Source: Cytophagales bacterium (GTDB taxonomy: Bacteria; Bacteroidota; Bacteroidia; Cytophagales; Bernardetiaceae). From it: DNA of 64,000 nt. Shown piece after piece: positions 9,280 to 18,136 of the stretch. Positions within the stretch are counted from its first letter, which is position 1. The number at the start of each line of letters is the position of its first letter. The notes beneath the pieces were generated by a model. The model saw only the letters and a list, made by a program, of their open reading frames with translations. It was not told where the DNA came from and searched no databases. The translations under genes and the position numbers were made by a program. The stretch spans positions 1-64,000 of the forward strand of contig JAAFJX010000021.1 in the NCBI GenBank assembly GCA_013299045.1. Reading direction: 5' to 3'.

Positions 9280-9325
9280 CGAATGGGCATTTTGAACATT
9301 TTTTTTCAGTTCAGATGCCCATTCG
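9280..9325 (+). terminator. Long hairpin between cphA and the acyltransferase gene
   Basis: CGAATGGGCAT (9280-9290) pairs perfectly with ATGCCCATTCG (9315-9325), and inner arms TGAAC/GTTCA (9293-9297, 9309-9313) extend the stem around a T-rich loop. It lies 25 bases after the cphA stop. No U-tract follows, so it may end or stabilise the cphA message rather than act as a classical terminator. Confidence 0.5.
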
Positions 9326-9388
9326 CATTTAGCTCAGGTGCTAATGGCCGTATTTTTGAGCGCCTATCAAGAAAAACTATGAAATAAA

Positions 9389-10414
9389 TTGGAAGAAAAC
9401 AATCGAAAAGCACACACGGGGTTAAGGGCCGTGGCTTGCGGCATGGTTTTTTTGCACCATTGGGGCTTTATGGGCTTTCAGATAACGCAGGAGTTCTATG
9501 TTGGGGTGAGTATTTTTTTTACACTTAGCGCCTATCTGTTATGCAGAAGTTACTGGCCAAAATTTAAAGCCATTGAAGCTGACAACCATGTAAGATATGG
9601 CAGGTTTTTGAAGCACTATTTCCTGAGGCGATTCCTTCGTTTATGGCCAGTTTTCTTGCTTCTTTTGGGCTTTGGCTGGGCACAGGGTGGCAATTTTGCA
9701 TGGCAGCATTTGTTTTTTATGCAAGGCCCCATTAAGCAGCAAATGCCGCAAGTGTGGTCTGTTGGGGTTGAATGCGTGTTTTATTGCTTTTTGCCCCTCT
9801 ATTTTTGGATTCTGAAGCGCTACAATTATCCGGTTTTGGTAATACTCAATCTACTATTCATGGCCGCGGCTTGGTGGGTGTTATGTCCCGAAAAAAGTAT
9901 GGATAAAAGCATTCTTTGGGCTGTTTATTCTTATTTTGGTCGTGCGCCCGAATTTTTGATTGGTATGGGTGCAGCCTTGTATGTAGAAAGTCTTGAACGT
10001 TATCGTTTTGAGCGCTTTGAGTACTGGTTAGTATTCCTTTTCGCGCTCATTGTTCTTTATTTAAGCTATTGTAACGAAGGCAGTTATGGCGCATATACAA
10101 GTGTCGGTTTTGGGGTACATGGACTCTTACTGCCATGCTGTGTGGCGGCTTTCTTGGTGGCTTGCGAGTCTTCCAAGAGTCTGTTAAACAACTTGTTAAG
10201 CTCCACCCTTTTTCAATTTTTTGGTCGGATTTCATACAGCCTATTTTTATTGCACTATGGCTTCTTGGCCATGCTTTTGTTTAATATGCTAGAACAGAAT
10301 ATACTTTTGTTTTGTGTATCAGCATTTGCTTTGTCGGCACTTGCTCATTTTGCACTTGAGTCCTTTGTAGCGTGGGTAGTTGCTACGGTTTTCAAAATCA
10401 GAAGAAGCAGATAG
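9389..10414 (+). CDS. Acyltransferase 3 family membrane protein
   Basis: A 341-residue polytopic membrane protein of the acyltransferase-3 (OafA/NodX/WecH-like) family, which moves acyl groups onto sugars or cell-surface glycans. Typical are the N-terminal GLRAVACGMVFLHHWGF with the catalytic-type histidines, YFLRRFLRLWPVFLL, QVWSVGVECVFYCFLPLYFW and about ten hydrophobic segments. Start choice is awkward: the frame opens at a TTG (9389), while the nearest ATG (9379) is one base out of frame and reads ATG-AAA-TAA. Either TTG is used or there is a one-base indel at the 5' end. The TAG stop lies one base from repeat copy C. The substrate is unknown. Confidence 0.85.
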   Translation: MEENNRKAHTGLRAVACGMVFLHHWGFMGFQITQEFYVGVSIFFTLSAYLLCRSYWPKFKAIEADNHVRYGRFLKHYFLRRFLRLWPVFLLLLGFGWAQGGNFAWQHLFFMQGPIKQQMPQVWSVGVECVFYCFLPLYFWILKRYNYPVLVILNLLFMAAAWWVLCPEKSMDKSILWAVYSYFGRAPEFLIGMGAALYVESLERYRFERFEYWLVFLFALIVLYLSYCNEGSYGAYTSVGFGVHGLLLPCCVAAFLVACESSKSLLNNLLSSTLFQFFGRISYSLFLLHYGFLAMLLFNMLEQNILLFCVSAFALSALAHFALESFVAWVVATVFKIRRSR

Positions 10415-10415
10415 T

Positions 10416-10530
10416 GGCAAAAAGTAGAGAGAAAAAGCCACCCAAAATATTGAGGGTGTTCCTAAAGCAGATAGAATATATCAATCAATTGATGTGCTTG
10501 TTCTTATGCCGGCTTTTTAAGGGATGACTA
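10416..10530 (-). repeat. Interspersed element copy C (left end only)
   Basis: On the minus strand, this 115-bp segment matches the left end of the full copy at 44709. It begins with TAGTCATCCCTTAAAA (10530-10515), then GGCATA, a CAAGCACAT stretch, CTGCTTTAGGAACA and GGGTGGCTTTTTCTCTC, ending at CTACTTTTTGCC (10416). It occupies the first part of the 445-bp gene-free stretch 10415-10859. The rest holds AT-rich sequence, a small hairpin (AAAGCC/GGCT near 10768-10785) and the porin promoter. Confidence 0.8.
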
Positions 10531-10795
10531 CTTAACAAACAAAACTATTCCATGTTCAAAGCCTAGATTTACACAACTTAACATAAACCCAAAACACTTG
10601 GCACAAAGAATCGGATGTGCCCAAATAAAAAAACTACTCGTTCTGTAGTTTTTAGAGATAGCCTCGCGTTTAATTCGTCTATTTTTCTATTTTTCAAATT
10701 TTAAATGCTGCCTGTCTATTCATCTTTTATCCTGTTAGCTCTAAGGATTAAGAAGTTTTAACATAAAAAAAGCCATCTTTTTGGCTACTTTTAGC

Positions 10796-10803
10796 TAAAT
10801 TTG
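10796..10803 (+). promoter_or_regulatory. -7 promoter element for the putative porin gene
   Basis: TAAATTTG matches TAnnTTTG and lies 56 bases before the ATG at 10860. Confidence 0.5.
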
Positions 10804-10859
10804 TGCTCTAAAACAGCAAAAAAAGTATTGTTTTGCTGTCAAGAATCAAAGACAGGTCT

Positions 10860-12899
10860 ATGTTTAGTATAAAAAAAGTGTGTTTTTTGAAGTCAGTTTT
10901 TGGTATAATCATACTTATCATGGCCTTAGCTGGCGGTGCAGTAGCACAAATACCAAACCTTCCTGGCGGTAAAACTCAGCCAATTCAGGCTGATTCTACT
11001 AAAAAAGTGGAAACTGAAACTGGCAACAAAACCAATGAGCCTGTTAAAACCACAGCCGATACCACTAAAGTAGGGAAAAGCAAGAAGGATAGCGTTTTTT
11101 ATGGCCCCCATACCACCTTTTTTGTTTATGAGTCAGACCTGCTCTATGACGTAAAAGAAGAACATAGGCCAGATACCAGCATTTGGGCGCTTCATCGCTA
11201 CAACGTGGTACAATCTCGTGCCAATACATGGCAAGACTTAGGTATTCTAGGAACTGCTGCTGCACCTATTTTTTATGATGCACCCACACAAATAGGCACG
11301 CGCAATGGGTATCGTGTGTATGAGCCTTATATGATACGCCTGCAAGACAGACCGTTTTATAATACACGTTCCCCATACACCTCTGTTTCCCTTTTGCAAG
11401 GGGGGCAGGGACGCGCCAAAATTAATGTGGATTTTGCCCGTAACGTTACGCCCAATGCTGGTTTTGCACTTTTCTACCAACGCCTGAGTTCCAATTTTGT
11501 AGTAGGCAAAACTTTCAGGCGCAATGACCCTATTCTTATTCATCAAACATTGGGTGCATCGGCACGAATTTTTGCCTTCAAAAACCGTTACAAAATGCTG
11601 GCTGGTCTAGTTTACCATGACCACAACGCAACAGAAACAGGAGGTTACACCATAGATAAAATTGAGGTAAAAACGCTCGATACCCTTTTTGAATTTGAAA
11701 ACGCTGCCCTAGTACCGCGTTTACAGAATAACAAACACATACAAACGGGTTTTCAATGGCGGCTTTTTCACCAGCTTAGCCTCATTGGCAAAGGCATACA
11801 GCTCTACCACATAGCGGATTACACCACCCAAGAAAACACTTTTTATGAGCGCTCACCAGACGAGAACCGCCAATTTTACGATTCGGCTTACTTTCGCTCG
11901 GACAGAAAAAGTGCGTTTTATAGACACAAATGGCGGTGCTTAGACAACATTGCCGGCATAAAAGGGCGATTAGGAGGTTTTCAGTACCGTTTTTACCTAA
12001 GGAGCCGCAGTTATGACAACGACACCCGCCTGACCAAGCTGCCTAATGTGGTGCCGCAAACACCCACCGACACTCTCTTGACCAGACGCTTGCCTGCTGA
12101 ATTTTTTGCAGGTGGCGGTTTGCGTTACGACCTCAACAATGAAAGTTACATACGCGCCGAGTTGGAGTATCTTTTAGCCAGAGATTATCGCCTAAACGTA
12201 GAACTGACTCACCCCAGAGCCTATTTACTCCTCAGGCAGCAGTCTTATAGCCCCGATGTCGTGCAGCAGCAGATGCTTGGCGTTTATTTTAAATGGGACA
12301 ATGATTTCAAAAATCAGATAGCGACGCAGGTTGAGGGCGCATACAAGTTAAGTGTAGGCGGTTTTGACCTCAAGCCTATGCTCCGAGTGGCCAATGTAGC
12401 TAATTTGGTCTACTATGATAATGCTTTTCAGAGCCGCCAAGCTAACCGAGCGGTGCAGTTTGTGTCGGTGAGTTTAGAGGCCAAAAAACGCTATAAGCAT
12501 TGGTACTTTGAGTTGCAAACGCGCTATACACGCCAAAGTGGTGCGGAAGTCTGGCGTGTGCCTGCACTACTTACAAACTTGCTGATTTATAGCGAGAAAA
12601 AATATTTCAATGACGTTGTATATGCGCAAATAGGTATAGACCTACACCATAAAACTGCCTACCGCGGCAACGCTTACAGTGTAGCTTTAGGGCAATTTGG
12701 CCTGCAAAATAATTACAACACCGCTGGCGTGGTTTTGATGGATGCTTTTATGAACTTCAAAATCAGTCGTTTTATTACTTTCTTCAAAATCAATAACTTA
12801 GGCCAAGATTTATTGAGCCCTGGCTACTTTGATACACCCTTTTATATGGGGCAACCACGCTCGATAGAAATAGGCATAAAATGGTTATTTTTTGATTGA
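10860..12899 (+). CDS. Putative porin (Bacteroidota outer-membrane barrel)
   Basis: A 679-residue outer-membrane protein. Residues 1-30 form a Sec signal peptide ending in GGAVAQ. A low-complexity Thr/Lys linker follows, then the conserved opening of the Bacteroidota putative-porin family: YGPHTTFFVYESDLLY, HRYNVVQ, WQDLGILGTAAAPIFY, PTQIGTRNGYRVYEPY, and the turn NTRSPYTSVSLLQGGQGR. The rest is a series of amphipathic strands ending in aromatic phenylalanine (IKWLFFD), as expected for a beta-barrel. It probably forms a passive or substrate-selective pore; cargo cannot be inferred. The ATG at 10860 is used instead of an in-frame TTG at 10833, because only the ATG starts the signal peptide cleanly. 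Confidence 0.85.
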   Translation: MFSIKKVCFLKSVFGIIILIMALAGGAVAQIPNLPGGKTQPIQADSTKKVETETGNKTNEPVKTTADTTKVGKSKKDSVFYGPHTTFFVYESDLLYDVKEEHRPDTSIWALHRYNVVQSRANTWQDLGILGTAAAPIFYDAPTQIGTRNGYRVYEPYMIRLQDRPFYNTRSPYTSVSLLQGGQGRAKINVDFARNVTPNAGFALFYQRLSSNFVVGKTFRRNDPILIHQTLGASARIFAFKNRYKMLAGLVYHDHNATETGGYTIDKIEVKTLDTLFEFENAALVPRLQNNKHIQTGFQWRLFHQLSLIGKGIQLYHIADYTTQENTFYERSPDENRQFYDSAYFRSDRKSAFYRHKWRCLDNIAGIKGRLGGFQYRFYLRSRSYDNDTRLTKLPNVVPQTPTDTLLTRRLPAEFFAGGGLRYDLNNESYIRAELEYLLARDYRLNVELTHPRAYLLLRQQSYSPDVVQQQMLGVYFKWDNDFKNQIATQVEGAYKLSVGGFDLKPMLRVANVANLVYYDNAFQSRQANRAVQFVSVSLEAKKRYKHWYFELQTRYTRQSGAEVWRVPALLTNLLIYSEKKYFNDVVYAQIGIDLHHKTAYRGNAYSVALGQFGLQNNYNTAGVVLMDAFMNFKISRFITFFKINNLGQDLLSPGYFDTPFYMGQPRSIEIGIKWLFFD

Positions 12900-12933
12900 T
12901 AAACCAACCATATTCTGATACAGAACGTGCCTT

Positions 12934-13428
12934 CTATGAGAGCAAATATGTTTCAATAAGGCGCATAAGAGTTTCCAGATAATGCTGGTCGGTGTCATCA
13001 AAATCATTGAGTTTGTCGCTATCTATATCTAAAACAAGATGCACCTGCCCGTTTTGGAAAGCTGGTAGTACAATTTCGGACTGCGAACGCGCATCGCAGG
13101 CTATATGCCCCTCAAACAAATGAACATTAGGTACAAGCTGCACCTGCCCCGTGCTATAACAAGCCCCGCAGACACCGCGCCCAAAATTAATGCGTGTACA
13201 GGCCACAGAGCCTTGAAAAGGCCCCAAAACAAGGTTTTGAGCGGCTTCGTCTTTTAGATAAAAACCAACCCAAAAAAAGCCGAAAGTTTGTTTCAAAACT
13301 GCCGTGATATTCCCCAAGCTTGCCATTAGATTGTTTTCGCTCTGAATAAGGGCTTCTAACTGGGGCAGTAACTCGTTGTACTTATCTGCTTTGGTGGCGT
13401 TTTCAGAAATATTTAGCTGAAAGGACAT
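12934..13428 (-). CDS. Free methionine-(R)-sulfoxide reductase (GAF fold)
   Basis: A 164-residue single GAF-domain protein of the fRMsr family, which reduces free methionine-R-sulfoxide. The three cysteines of the family are present: C77 (SVACTRI), C87 (FGRGVCGAC) and C111 (HIACDARSQSEIVLP), and C90 lies in the expected second position of GVCGAC. The FFWVGFYL segment and the acidic LVLDIDSDKLNDFDDTD region also fit. It is cytosolic and monocistronic, converging on the porin gene with a 34-base gap. Confidence 0.92.
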   Translation of the reverse strand: MSFQLNISENATKADKYNELLPQLEALIQSENNLMASLGNITAVLKQTFGFFWVGFYLKDEAAQNLVLGPFQGSVACTRINFGRGVCGACYSTGQVQLVPNVHLFEGHIACDARSQSEIVLPAFQNGQVHLVLDIDSDKLNDFDDTDQHYLETLMRLIETYLLS

Positions 13429-13517
13429 AAATGCGTCTGTTAAAATTTAAGTATTTTTGAAGTAGACTATGCTTTTTTGAGCCAAGTTGGCCGCATAAAA
13501 AAAAATCAAGTGCTTAA

Positions 13518-13555
13518 ATAAAAAGAGACCACTTTCTCAAGCAGCCTCTTTTTAT
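13518..13555 (-). terminator. Intrinsic terminator after atpA
   Basis: ATAAAAAGAG (13518-13527) pairs with CTCTTTTTAT (13546-13555). On the minus strand the hairpin ends in a run of T, 25 bases past the atpA stop. Confidence 0.8.
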
Positions 13556-13580
13556 TAAGCTATAAAGATAAGAAGCCTAA

Positions 13581-15161
13581 TTATTTTGCAAACTTTTTGC
13601 TCAAATTGACACATATTGCTTTGATGGCATCGCGCATATTGTCATCATATTTACCTTTTTTAAGGTCGGTGAGCATATTCTTTTCATTTTTGTCCATATA
13701 CTCATGGAAATCTGCCTCAAACTCGCGTACTCTTTCTACTGGCACGCTGTCCAAATAACCATTCGTAGAGGCAATAATGATAGCCACTTGGCTTTCCACT
13801 TTCATAGGCGAAAATTGCTTCTGCTTCAGGATTTCTGTATTGCGGCGACCACGGTCAATAACCATTTGTGTAGTTTTGTCCAAATCTGAACCAAATTTGG
13901 CAAAAGCTTCTAGTTCGCGGAATTGCGCTTGGTCTAGTTTGAGCGTACCGGCCACTTTTTTCATAGACTTGATTTGCGCAGACCCACCCACACGTGATAC
14001 TGAAATACCAACGTTGATAGCAGGGCGCACACCAGAGTTAAAGAGATTGGTTTCCAGAAATATTTGGCCGTCCGTGATAGAGATAACATTTGTAGGAATA
14101 TATGCCGATACGTCTCCCGCTTGAGTCTCAATGATGGGGAGAGCAGTTAATGAGCCACCGCCTTTGACAAGATGTTTTATAGAATCAGGCAGGTCATTCA
14201 TATTTTTTGCTACTTCTAAGTCGCTATTGACTTTGGCAGCGCGCTCTAGCAAACGTGAGTGCAAGTAGAATACATCGCCAGGATAAGCCTCACGGCCTGG
14301 TGGGCGGCGCAACAACAAAGATACTTCGCGGTAAGCAACAGCTTGCTTAGAAAGGTCATCATACACCACCAATGCTGGGCGGCCTGTATCGCGGAAAAAC
14401 TCACCGATAGCTGCACCCGTAAACGGGGCAAAAAACTGCATAGGTGCAGGCTCAGCAGCCGAAGCAGATACGACAACTGTATAAGCCATAGCTCCGTAGC
14501 GCTCTAATGAGCTCACAACGCCAGCCACTGTAGAGGCTTTTTGCCCAATGGCTACGTAAATGCAAAAAACTGGCTCACCGCGCTCATAGAACTCCTTTTG
14601 ATTAATGATAGCGTCCAGAGCAACAGCTGTTTTACCAGTCTGACGGTCGCCGATAATCAACTCGCGCTGACCACGTCCGATTGGCACCATAGCATCAACA
14701 GACTTTAAGCCCGTCTGGAGAGGCTCTTTTACAGGCTCACGGAAGATAACACCAGGCGCTTTGCGCTCTATTGGCATTTCATAAAGCTCACCCGTAAGCG
14801 GGCCTTTGCCGTCAATGGGCTGACCGAGTGTGTTCACCACACGGCCAAGCATACCCTCGCCTACGCGCACGGAAGCAATTTGGCCAGTGCGTTTAACAGA
14901 ATCTCCTTCACGAATGGCACTTGATTCCCCGAAAAGTACAGCGCCTACGTTGTCTTCTTCTAAGTTCAACACAATGCCTTTCATGCCATTGTAAAATTCT
15001 ATCAACTCACCTGATTGTACTTTATTGAGTCCATAAATGCGTGCTACGCCGTCCCCCACTTGGAGAACCGTACCCACCTCTTCGAGTTCCGCTTCGGTCT
15101 TAAAACCAGAGAGTTGTTCGCGAAGAATGGCTGATACTTCATCGGGTCTTACCTGAGCCAT
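13581..15161 (-). CDS. atpA: ATP synthase F1 subunit alpha
   Basis: A 526-residue F1 alpha subunit; with beta it forms the catalytic hexamer of the F1Fo ATP synthase at the cytoplasmic face of the membrane. The start [17 protein letters not shown] is the normal Bacteroidota N-terminus, so ATG 15161 is used rather than an in-frame TTG nine bases earlier. The P-loop GDRQTGKTA lies near residues 170-178, and the alpha signature [14 protein letters not shown] is present. It stands alone: atpH is not upstream and atpG is not downstream. It has its own strong promoter (15252-15221) and terminator (13555-13518), so it appears to be transcribed as a single gene. Confidence 0.97.
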   Translation of the reverse strand: MAQVRPDEVSAILREQLSGFKTEAELEEVGTVLQVGDGVARIYGLNKVQSGELIEFYNGMKGIVLNLEEDNVGAVLFGESSAIREGDSVKRTGQIASVRVGEGMLGRVVNTLGQPIDGKGPLTGELYEMPIERKAPGVIFREPVKEPLQTGLKSVDAMVPIGRGQRELIIGDRQTGKTAVALDAIINQKEFYERGEPVFCIYVAIGQKASTVAGVVSSLERYGAMAYTVVVSASAAEPAPMQFFAPFTGAAIGEFFRDTGRPALVVYDDLSKQAVAYREVSLLLRRPPGREAYPGDVFYLHSRLLERAAKVNSDLEVAKNMNDLPDSIKHLVKGGGSLTALPIIETQAGDVSAYIPTNVISITDGQIFLETNLFNSGVRPAINVGISVSRVGGSAQIKSMKKVAGTLKLDQAQFRELEAFAKFGSDLDKTTQMVIDRGRRNTEILKQKQFSPMKVESQVAIIIASTNGYLDSVPVERVREFEADFHEYMDKNEKNMLTDLKKGKYDDNMRDAIKAICVNLSKKFAK

Positions 15162-15220
15162 TTCTATCAAATTTTATTACTGTAAAACAAGCGCTAAACG
15201 CCAATAAGCATTTTGCAGCG

Positions 15221-15252
15221 CAAAAGTAGTGGATATACGTTTACCAAACAAA
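15221..15252 (-). promoter_or_regulatory. Bacteroidota promoter of atpA
   Basis: On the minus strand TTTG (15252-15249), a 20-base spacer, then TACTTTTG (15228-15221). This is the best full match in the window to the TTTG/TAnnTTTG consensus. It leaves a 5' UTR of roughly 50 bases before ATG 15161. Confidence 0.75.
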
Positions 15253-15440
15253 CGGATTTAGAAAAAAATATCGTGGTTTGTTAGAATAAACATGGGGCTA
15301 CTCGGCGTGCCTAAGCCAGCACTCATCTGGTTGCATTATTTTTTAAAGACGAACAAACTCAAAACTGTTCAAAAATGAGAGTTAGGAATCTCTGTTTAGT
15401 TCTTTTTTGAAAAGATACATAAATCCAACCGAAGAACTCC

Positions 15441-15448
15441 TATATTTG
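15441..15448 (+). promoter_or_regulatory. -7 promoter element for recJ
   Basis: TATATTTG matches TAnnTTTG. It lies inside the longest open frame (which opens at 15407), so the coding start must be downstream, at ATG 15521 or 15554. Confidence 0.6.
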
Positions 15449-15520
15449 TGCTTTGATGCGGAGTATGCTCAATACAAAAAATACTCTTGCCAAGTAAAAG
15501 ATTTGGTCGGAAGCCAAGCA

Positions 15521-17245
15521 ATGACGCAAACACAACGTATAGAAAAGTCGCGCATGAAGCCAAGTAGCCCAACACAGTGGCATTATAAAGTACTGCCAAA
15601 CAGAGAAGATATTGAAGAACTAACCGCTAATCTGAATACAAGTCGTATTACATCAACGCTTTTGTGGCAGCGTGGTATTCGCACTTTTGAAGAAGCCAGA
15701 GTATTTTTTACACCCACCAAGCAGCATTTGCTCAATCCTTGGCTCATGAAGGGCATGGCAGAAGCCGTGGAGCGTGTGCAAAAAGCATTACAGCAACAAG
15801 AAAATATTATCATTTTAGGCGACTATGATGTAGACGGTACAACCGCTACTGCAGTGGCTTACGGGGTTCTGAAAGACCTAGGCGCACGGGTAACGGCCTA
15901 TCAGCCTGAAAGACTTACTGAAGGTTATGGCATTACACGACGCGCCATTCAGGAAGCCTACCAAAAAGAAGTCAAGCTCATTATTTCGGTGGATTGCGGC
16001 ATTAGCGCTGCCCTAATGGTAGATGAAGCAAAAGCACTTGGCATGGACTTCATAGTGGTAGACCACCACCTCCCCAATCCCGCTACAACACCTCAAGCTG
16101 CAATTATTCTAAATCCTAAGCAAGATACTTGTTTCTACCCTTATAAAGATTTGAGCGGCTGTGGTTTGGCTTTCAAGTTTATGCAGGCTATTTGTGAGCA
16201 ACTGGGCGCAGATGAGTTTTTGTTAGACGAGCGGCTGGACTTGGTGGCGCTTAGCATAGCCGCCGATATTGTACCACTTACGGGTGAAAACCGCGTATTG
16301 TGTGCCTTGGGCTTAGAAAAACTTGCCCAGAGACCTAATTTAGGTATTAAAGCACTCATGCGCTCGGCCGGACAAGGCAAAACCATAGCCGTTAATGACC
16401 TTGTTTTTAAGCTATCGCCACTCATCAATGCGCCTGGCCGTATGGGTAGCGCCAAAGAAGCACTTGCCTTGCTTATGGCTAAAAGTTCGGAGGAGGCTGA
16501 AAAAATAGCCATGCGCTTGTTCAAAGTAAACCAAGACAGAAAAAATGCAGAAAGAGAGGTCTGTGAAGCGGCGTTTAAGCAAGCCTTGAATTATGCCAAC
16601 TGTTCTGCCCTTGTGCTTTGCGACCCCAATTGGCATCGTGGCGTACTGGGTATAGTCGCTTCACGCTGTGTAGATAAGTTTCGCAAACCGACAATTGTTT
16701 TGGGTGGCGACGAGGGCATTCTCGTAGGTAGTGGCCGTACTTTGCCTAATTTGCCACTTTATGATGCGCTTGCTGACTGTTCTGAGTATCTGAACGGCTT
16801 TGGCGGCCATGCCTACGCGGCAGGCGTACAGCTTCAGCAAGACAAACTAGAAGACTTTAGAACAGCGTTTACCAAAAAGATTGAGTCCAGAGAATTTTTG
16901 GAAGACCTCTTGCGACCCAAATTGATTATTGATTTAGCCATTGATAGCGAAGAGCTAAAGCCGAAAACAATAAACGTTATTAATCGTATGGGGCCTTTTG
17001 GGCCTGATTTGATGCGGCCTGTGCTTTCTTGTGCCATCAATAAAGCCCTAGATGTTGCGGTTTTCAAGGGGCAACACTTGTGGGTCAAGGTGAAGCTGGC
17101 CGATACGGTTTTTGAGGCTATTGGTTTTGGCATGGCCGATTTGGCAGGAGTCGTTAGTCAGGGTATGTTTGAAATGGCCTTCAGTATTTCCGAAAGGCTA
17201 AACACGCAGCTAGACCTTAAAGGCATACGCCCATGCGCGCCCTAA
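15521..17245 (+). CDS. recJ: Single-stranded-DNA-specific exonuclease RecJ
   Basis: A 5'-3' single-strand DNA exonuclease of the DHH phosphoesterase family, used in recombinational and mismatch repair; 574 residues from the chosen start. Motifs: IILGDYDVDGTTATAV (near residue 100), SVDCGISA, the DHH motif FIVVDHHLPNP (near 180), and the DHHA1 part with VGSGRTLPNLPLYDAL and LNGFGGHAYAAG (near 405-430), followed by the OB-like C-terminal domain. ATG 15554 (MKPSSPTQWHYKVLP) is an equally good start. Its end overlaps the next gene by 13 bases, so both are probably translated from one message. Confidence 0.95.
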   Translation: MTQTQRIEKSRMKPSSPTQWHYKVLPNREDIEELTANLNTSRITSTLLWQRGIRTFEEARVFFTPTKQHLLNPWLMKGMAEAVERVQKALQQQENIIILGDYDVDGTTATAVAYGVLKDLGARVTAYQPERLTEGYGITRRAIQEAYQKEVKLIISVDCGISAALMVDEAKALGMDFIVVDHHLPNPATTPQAAIILNPKQDTCFYPYKDLSGCGLAFKFMQAICEQLGADEFLLDERLDLVALSIAADIVPLTGENRVLCALGLEKLAQRPNLGIKALMRSAGQGKTIAVNDLVFKLSPLINAPGRMGSAKEALALLMAKSSEEAEKIAMRLFKVNQDRKNAEREVCEAAFKQALNYANCSALVLCDPNWHRGVLGIVASRCVDKFRKPTIVLGGDEGILVGSGRTLPNLPLYDALADCSEYLNGFGGHAYAAGVQLQQDKLEDFRTAFTKKIESREFLEDLLRPKLIIDLAIDSEELKPKTINVINRMGPFGPDLMRPVLSCAINKALDVAVFKGQHLWVKVKLADTVFEAIGFGMADLAGVVSQGMFEMAFSISERLNTQLDLKGIRPCAP

Positions 17246-17913
17246 GAAGTCATTTGGGAATTGTTATTAGTATTCTGCTTCCTTGGATTGGTTCACTAAC
17301 CGCTGTTGGTGTTGTCATAAACCATGCAAACGCTGTTCAGAACTTGGTGGGGCTAGAGCTATTGCTTTTAGGTCTTTTGGCTGTTATTTGCATCAGTATT
17401 GGTCTTTTGCCAAATACCTTGTTAATAATACTGGGTGGAGTGCTTTTTGGCTGGCGCTTTGCAGGCGCTATGGCTTTTATTTATGCTTTTGCTTTGCTTC
17501 TGGGCTATGAAATATCGCGCTTTTGGCGGCCAGAAGAAGCCTTAGAGATGCTAAATGGCCAAAGCCCTAAAGTTCGTGGTTTGGTAGCACGTATTCGTCA
17601 GAAAGGTTTCTGGGTATTATTCTGGGGTAGAATGACTCCAATTCTGCCCTTTATGAGTATGAATATGCTTTACAAAAGTTTAAATGTCAGTAGGCCGTCA
17701 TTTTTTGTAAGCGGCATGCTGGCCTTACAACCAAGAATGTTTTTGCTCTTATGGATAACTCAAGATTTAAAAACAACCGAGTTTTATGCAACAGCACAAC
17801 AAAAAGCGTTGCCTTATATGCTCATTATGGGCGCAGTCTCATGTGGCGCTTTGCTGTATCAGCTGGGAGGCAAGCGCCAGTTTTTAAAAAATGATGAGTT
17901 CAACAATGAATAG
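17233..17913 (+). CDS. VTT-domain (TVP38/DedA-like) membrane protein
   Basis: A 226-residue inner-membrane protein with about five hydrophobic segments. The central block fits the VTT/SNARE-associated (TVP38/DedA) domain: ISIGLLPNTLLIILGGVLFGWRFAGAMAFIYA, then the conserved loop FWVLFWGRMTPILPFMSMNMLYKSLNVSRPSFF. Members of the wider family are linked to lipid flipping and membrane homeostasis; the role here is inferred. It overlaps recJ by 13 bases. The terminal codons (ending AAT GAA TAG) run into repeat copy G, where the equivalent element sequence is GAATGGCTTTT, so the stop may come from the element. Confidence 0.8.
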   Translation: MRALRSHLGIVISILLPWIGSLTAVGVVINHANAVQNLVGLELLLLGLLAVICISIGLLPNTLLIILGGVLFGWRFAGAMAFIYAFALLLGYEISRFWRPEEALEMLNGQSPKVRGLVARIRQKGFWVLFWGRMTPILPFMSMNMLYKSLNVSRPSFFVSGMLALQPRMFLLLWITQDLKTTEFYATAQQKALPYMLIMGAVSCGALLYQLGGKRQFLKNDEFNNE

Positions 17914-17997
17914 CTTTTGCTTTGATTTGCTCTCTTACAAAATATTCTTGCAGAGCAAATCTCACCCTCTGAATTTGAGCTACTCGCTTTTGTCTGA
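17908..17997 (+). repeat. Interspersed element copy G (middle/right fragment)
   Basis: GAATAGCTTTTGCTTTGATT, then CTCTTACAAAA, GCAGAGCAAATCTCACCCTCTG and CTCGCTTTTGTCTGA, follow the order of the same blocks in copies A, B and D. It starts within the last codons of the VTT gene. Both ends are missing. Confidence 0.65.
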
Positions 17998-18063
17998 GCT
18001 GCTTGCTTGCCCGAAGAAGCATTCTTGACGAATCATTTTTCAACGAAAATTTGAGCCCCAAAA

Positions 18064-18114
18064 AAAACACCTACGCGCCTACTTTTTAGGTAAAAGCGCA
18101 TGGGCGTTTTTCTT
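18064..18114. terminator. Probable bidirectional terminator between VTT and pckA genes
   Basis: AAAACACCTACGCGC (18064-18078) pairs imperfectly with GCGCATGGGCGTTTT (18096-18110), with A- and T-runs on the outer sides. The two genes converge here, so it can serve both strands. Confidence 0.6.
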
Positions 18115-18136
18115 TTATCAAAACCACTGGAGTGCC

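Noticed and set aside
17283-17510. Overlapping frame inside the VTT gene
   Set aside because: Different frame of a gene with clear membrane-protein motifs; no independent support.
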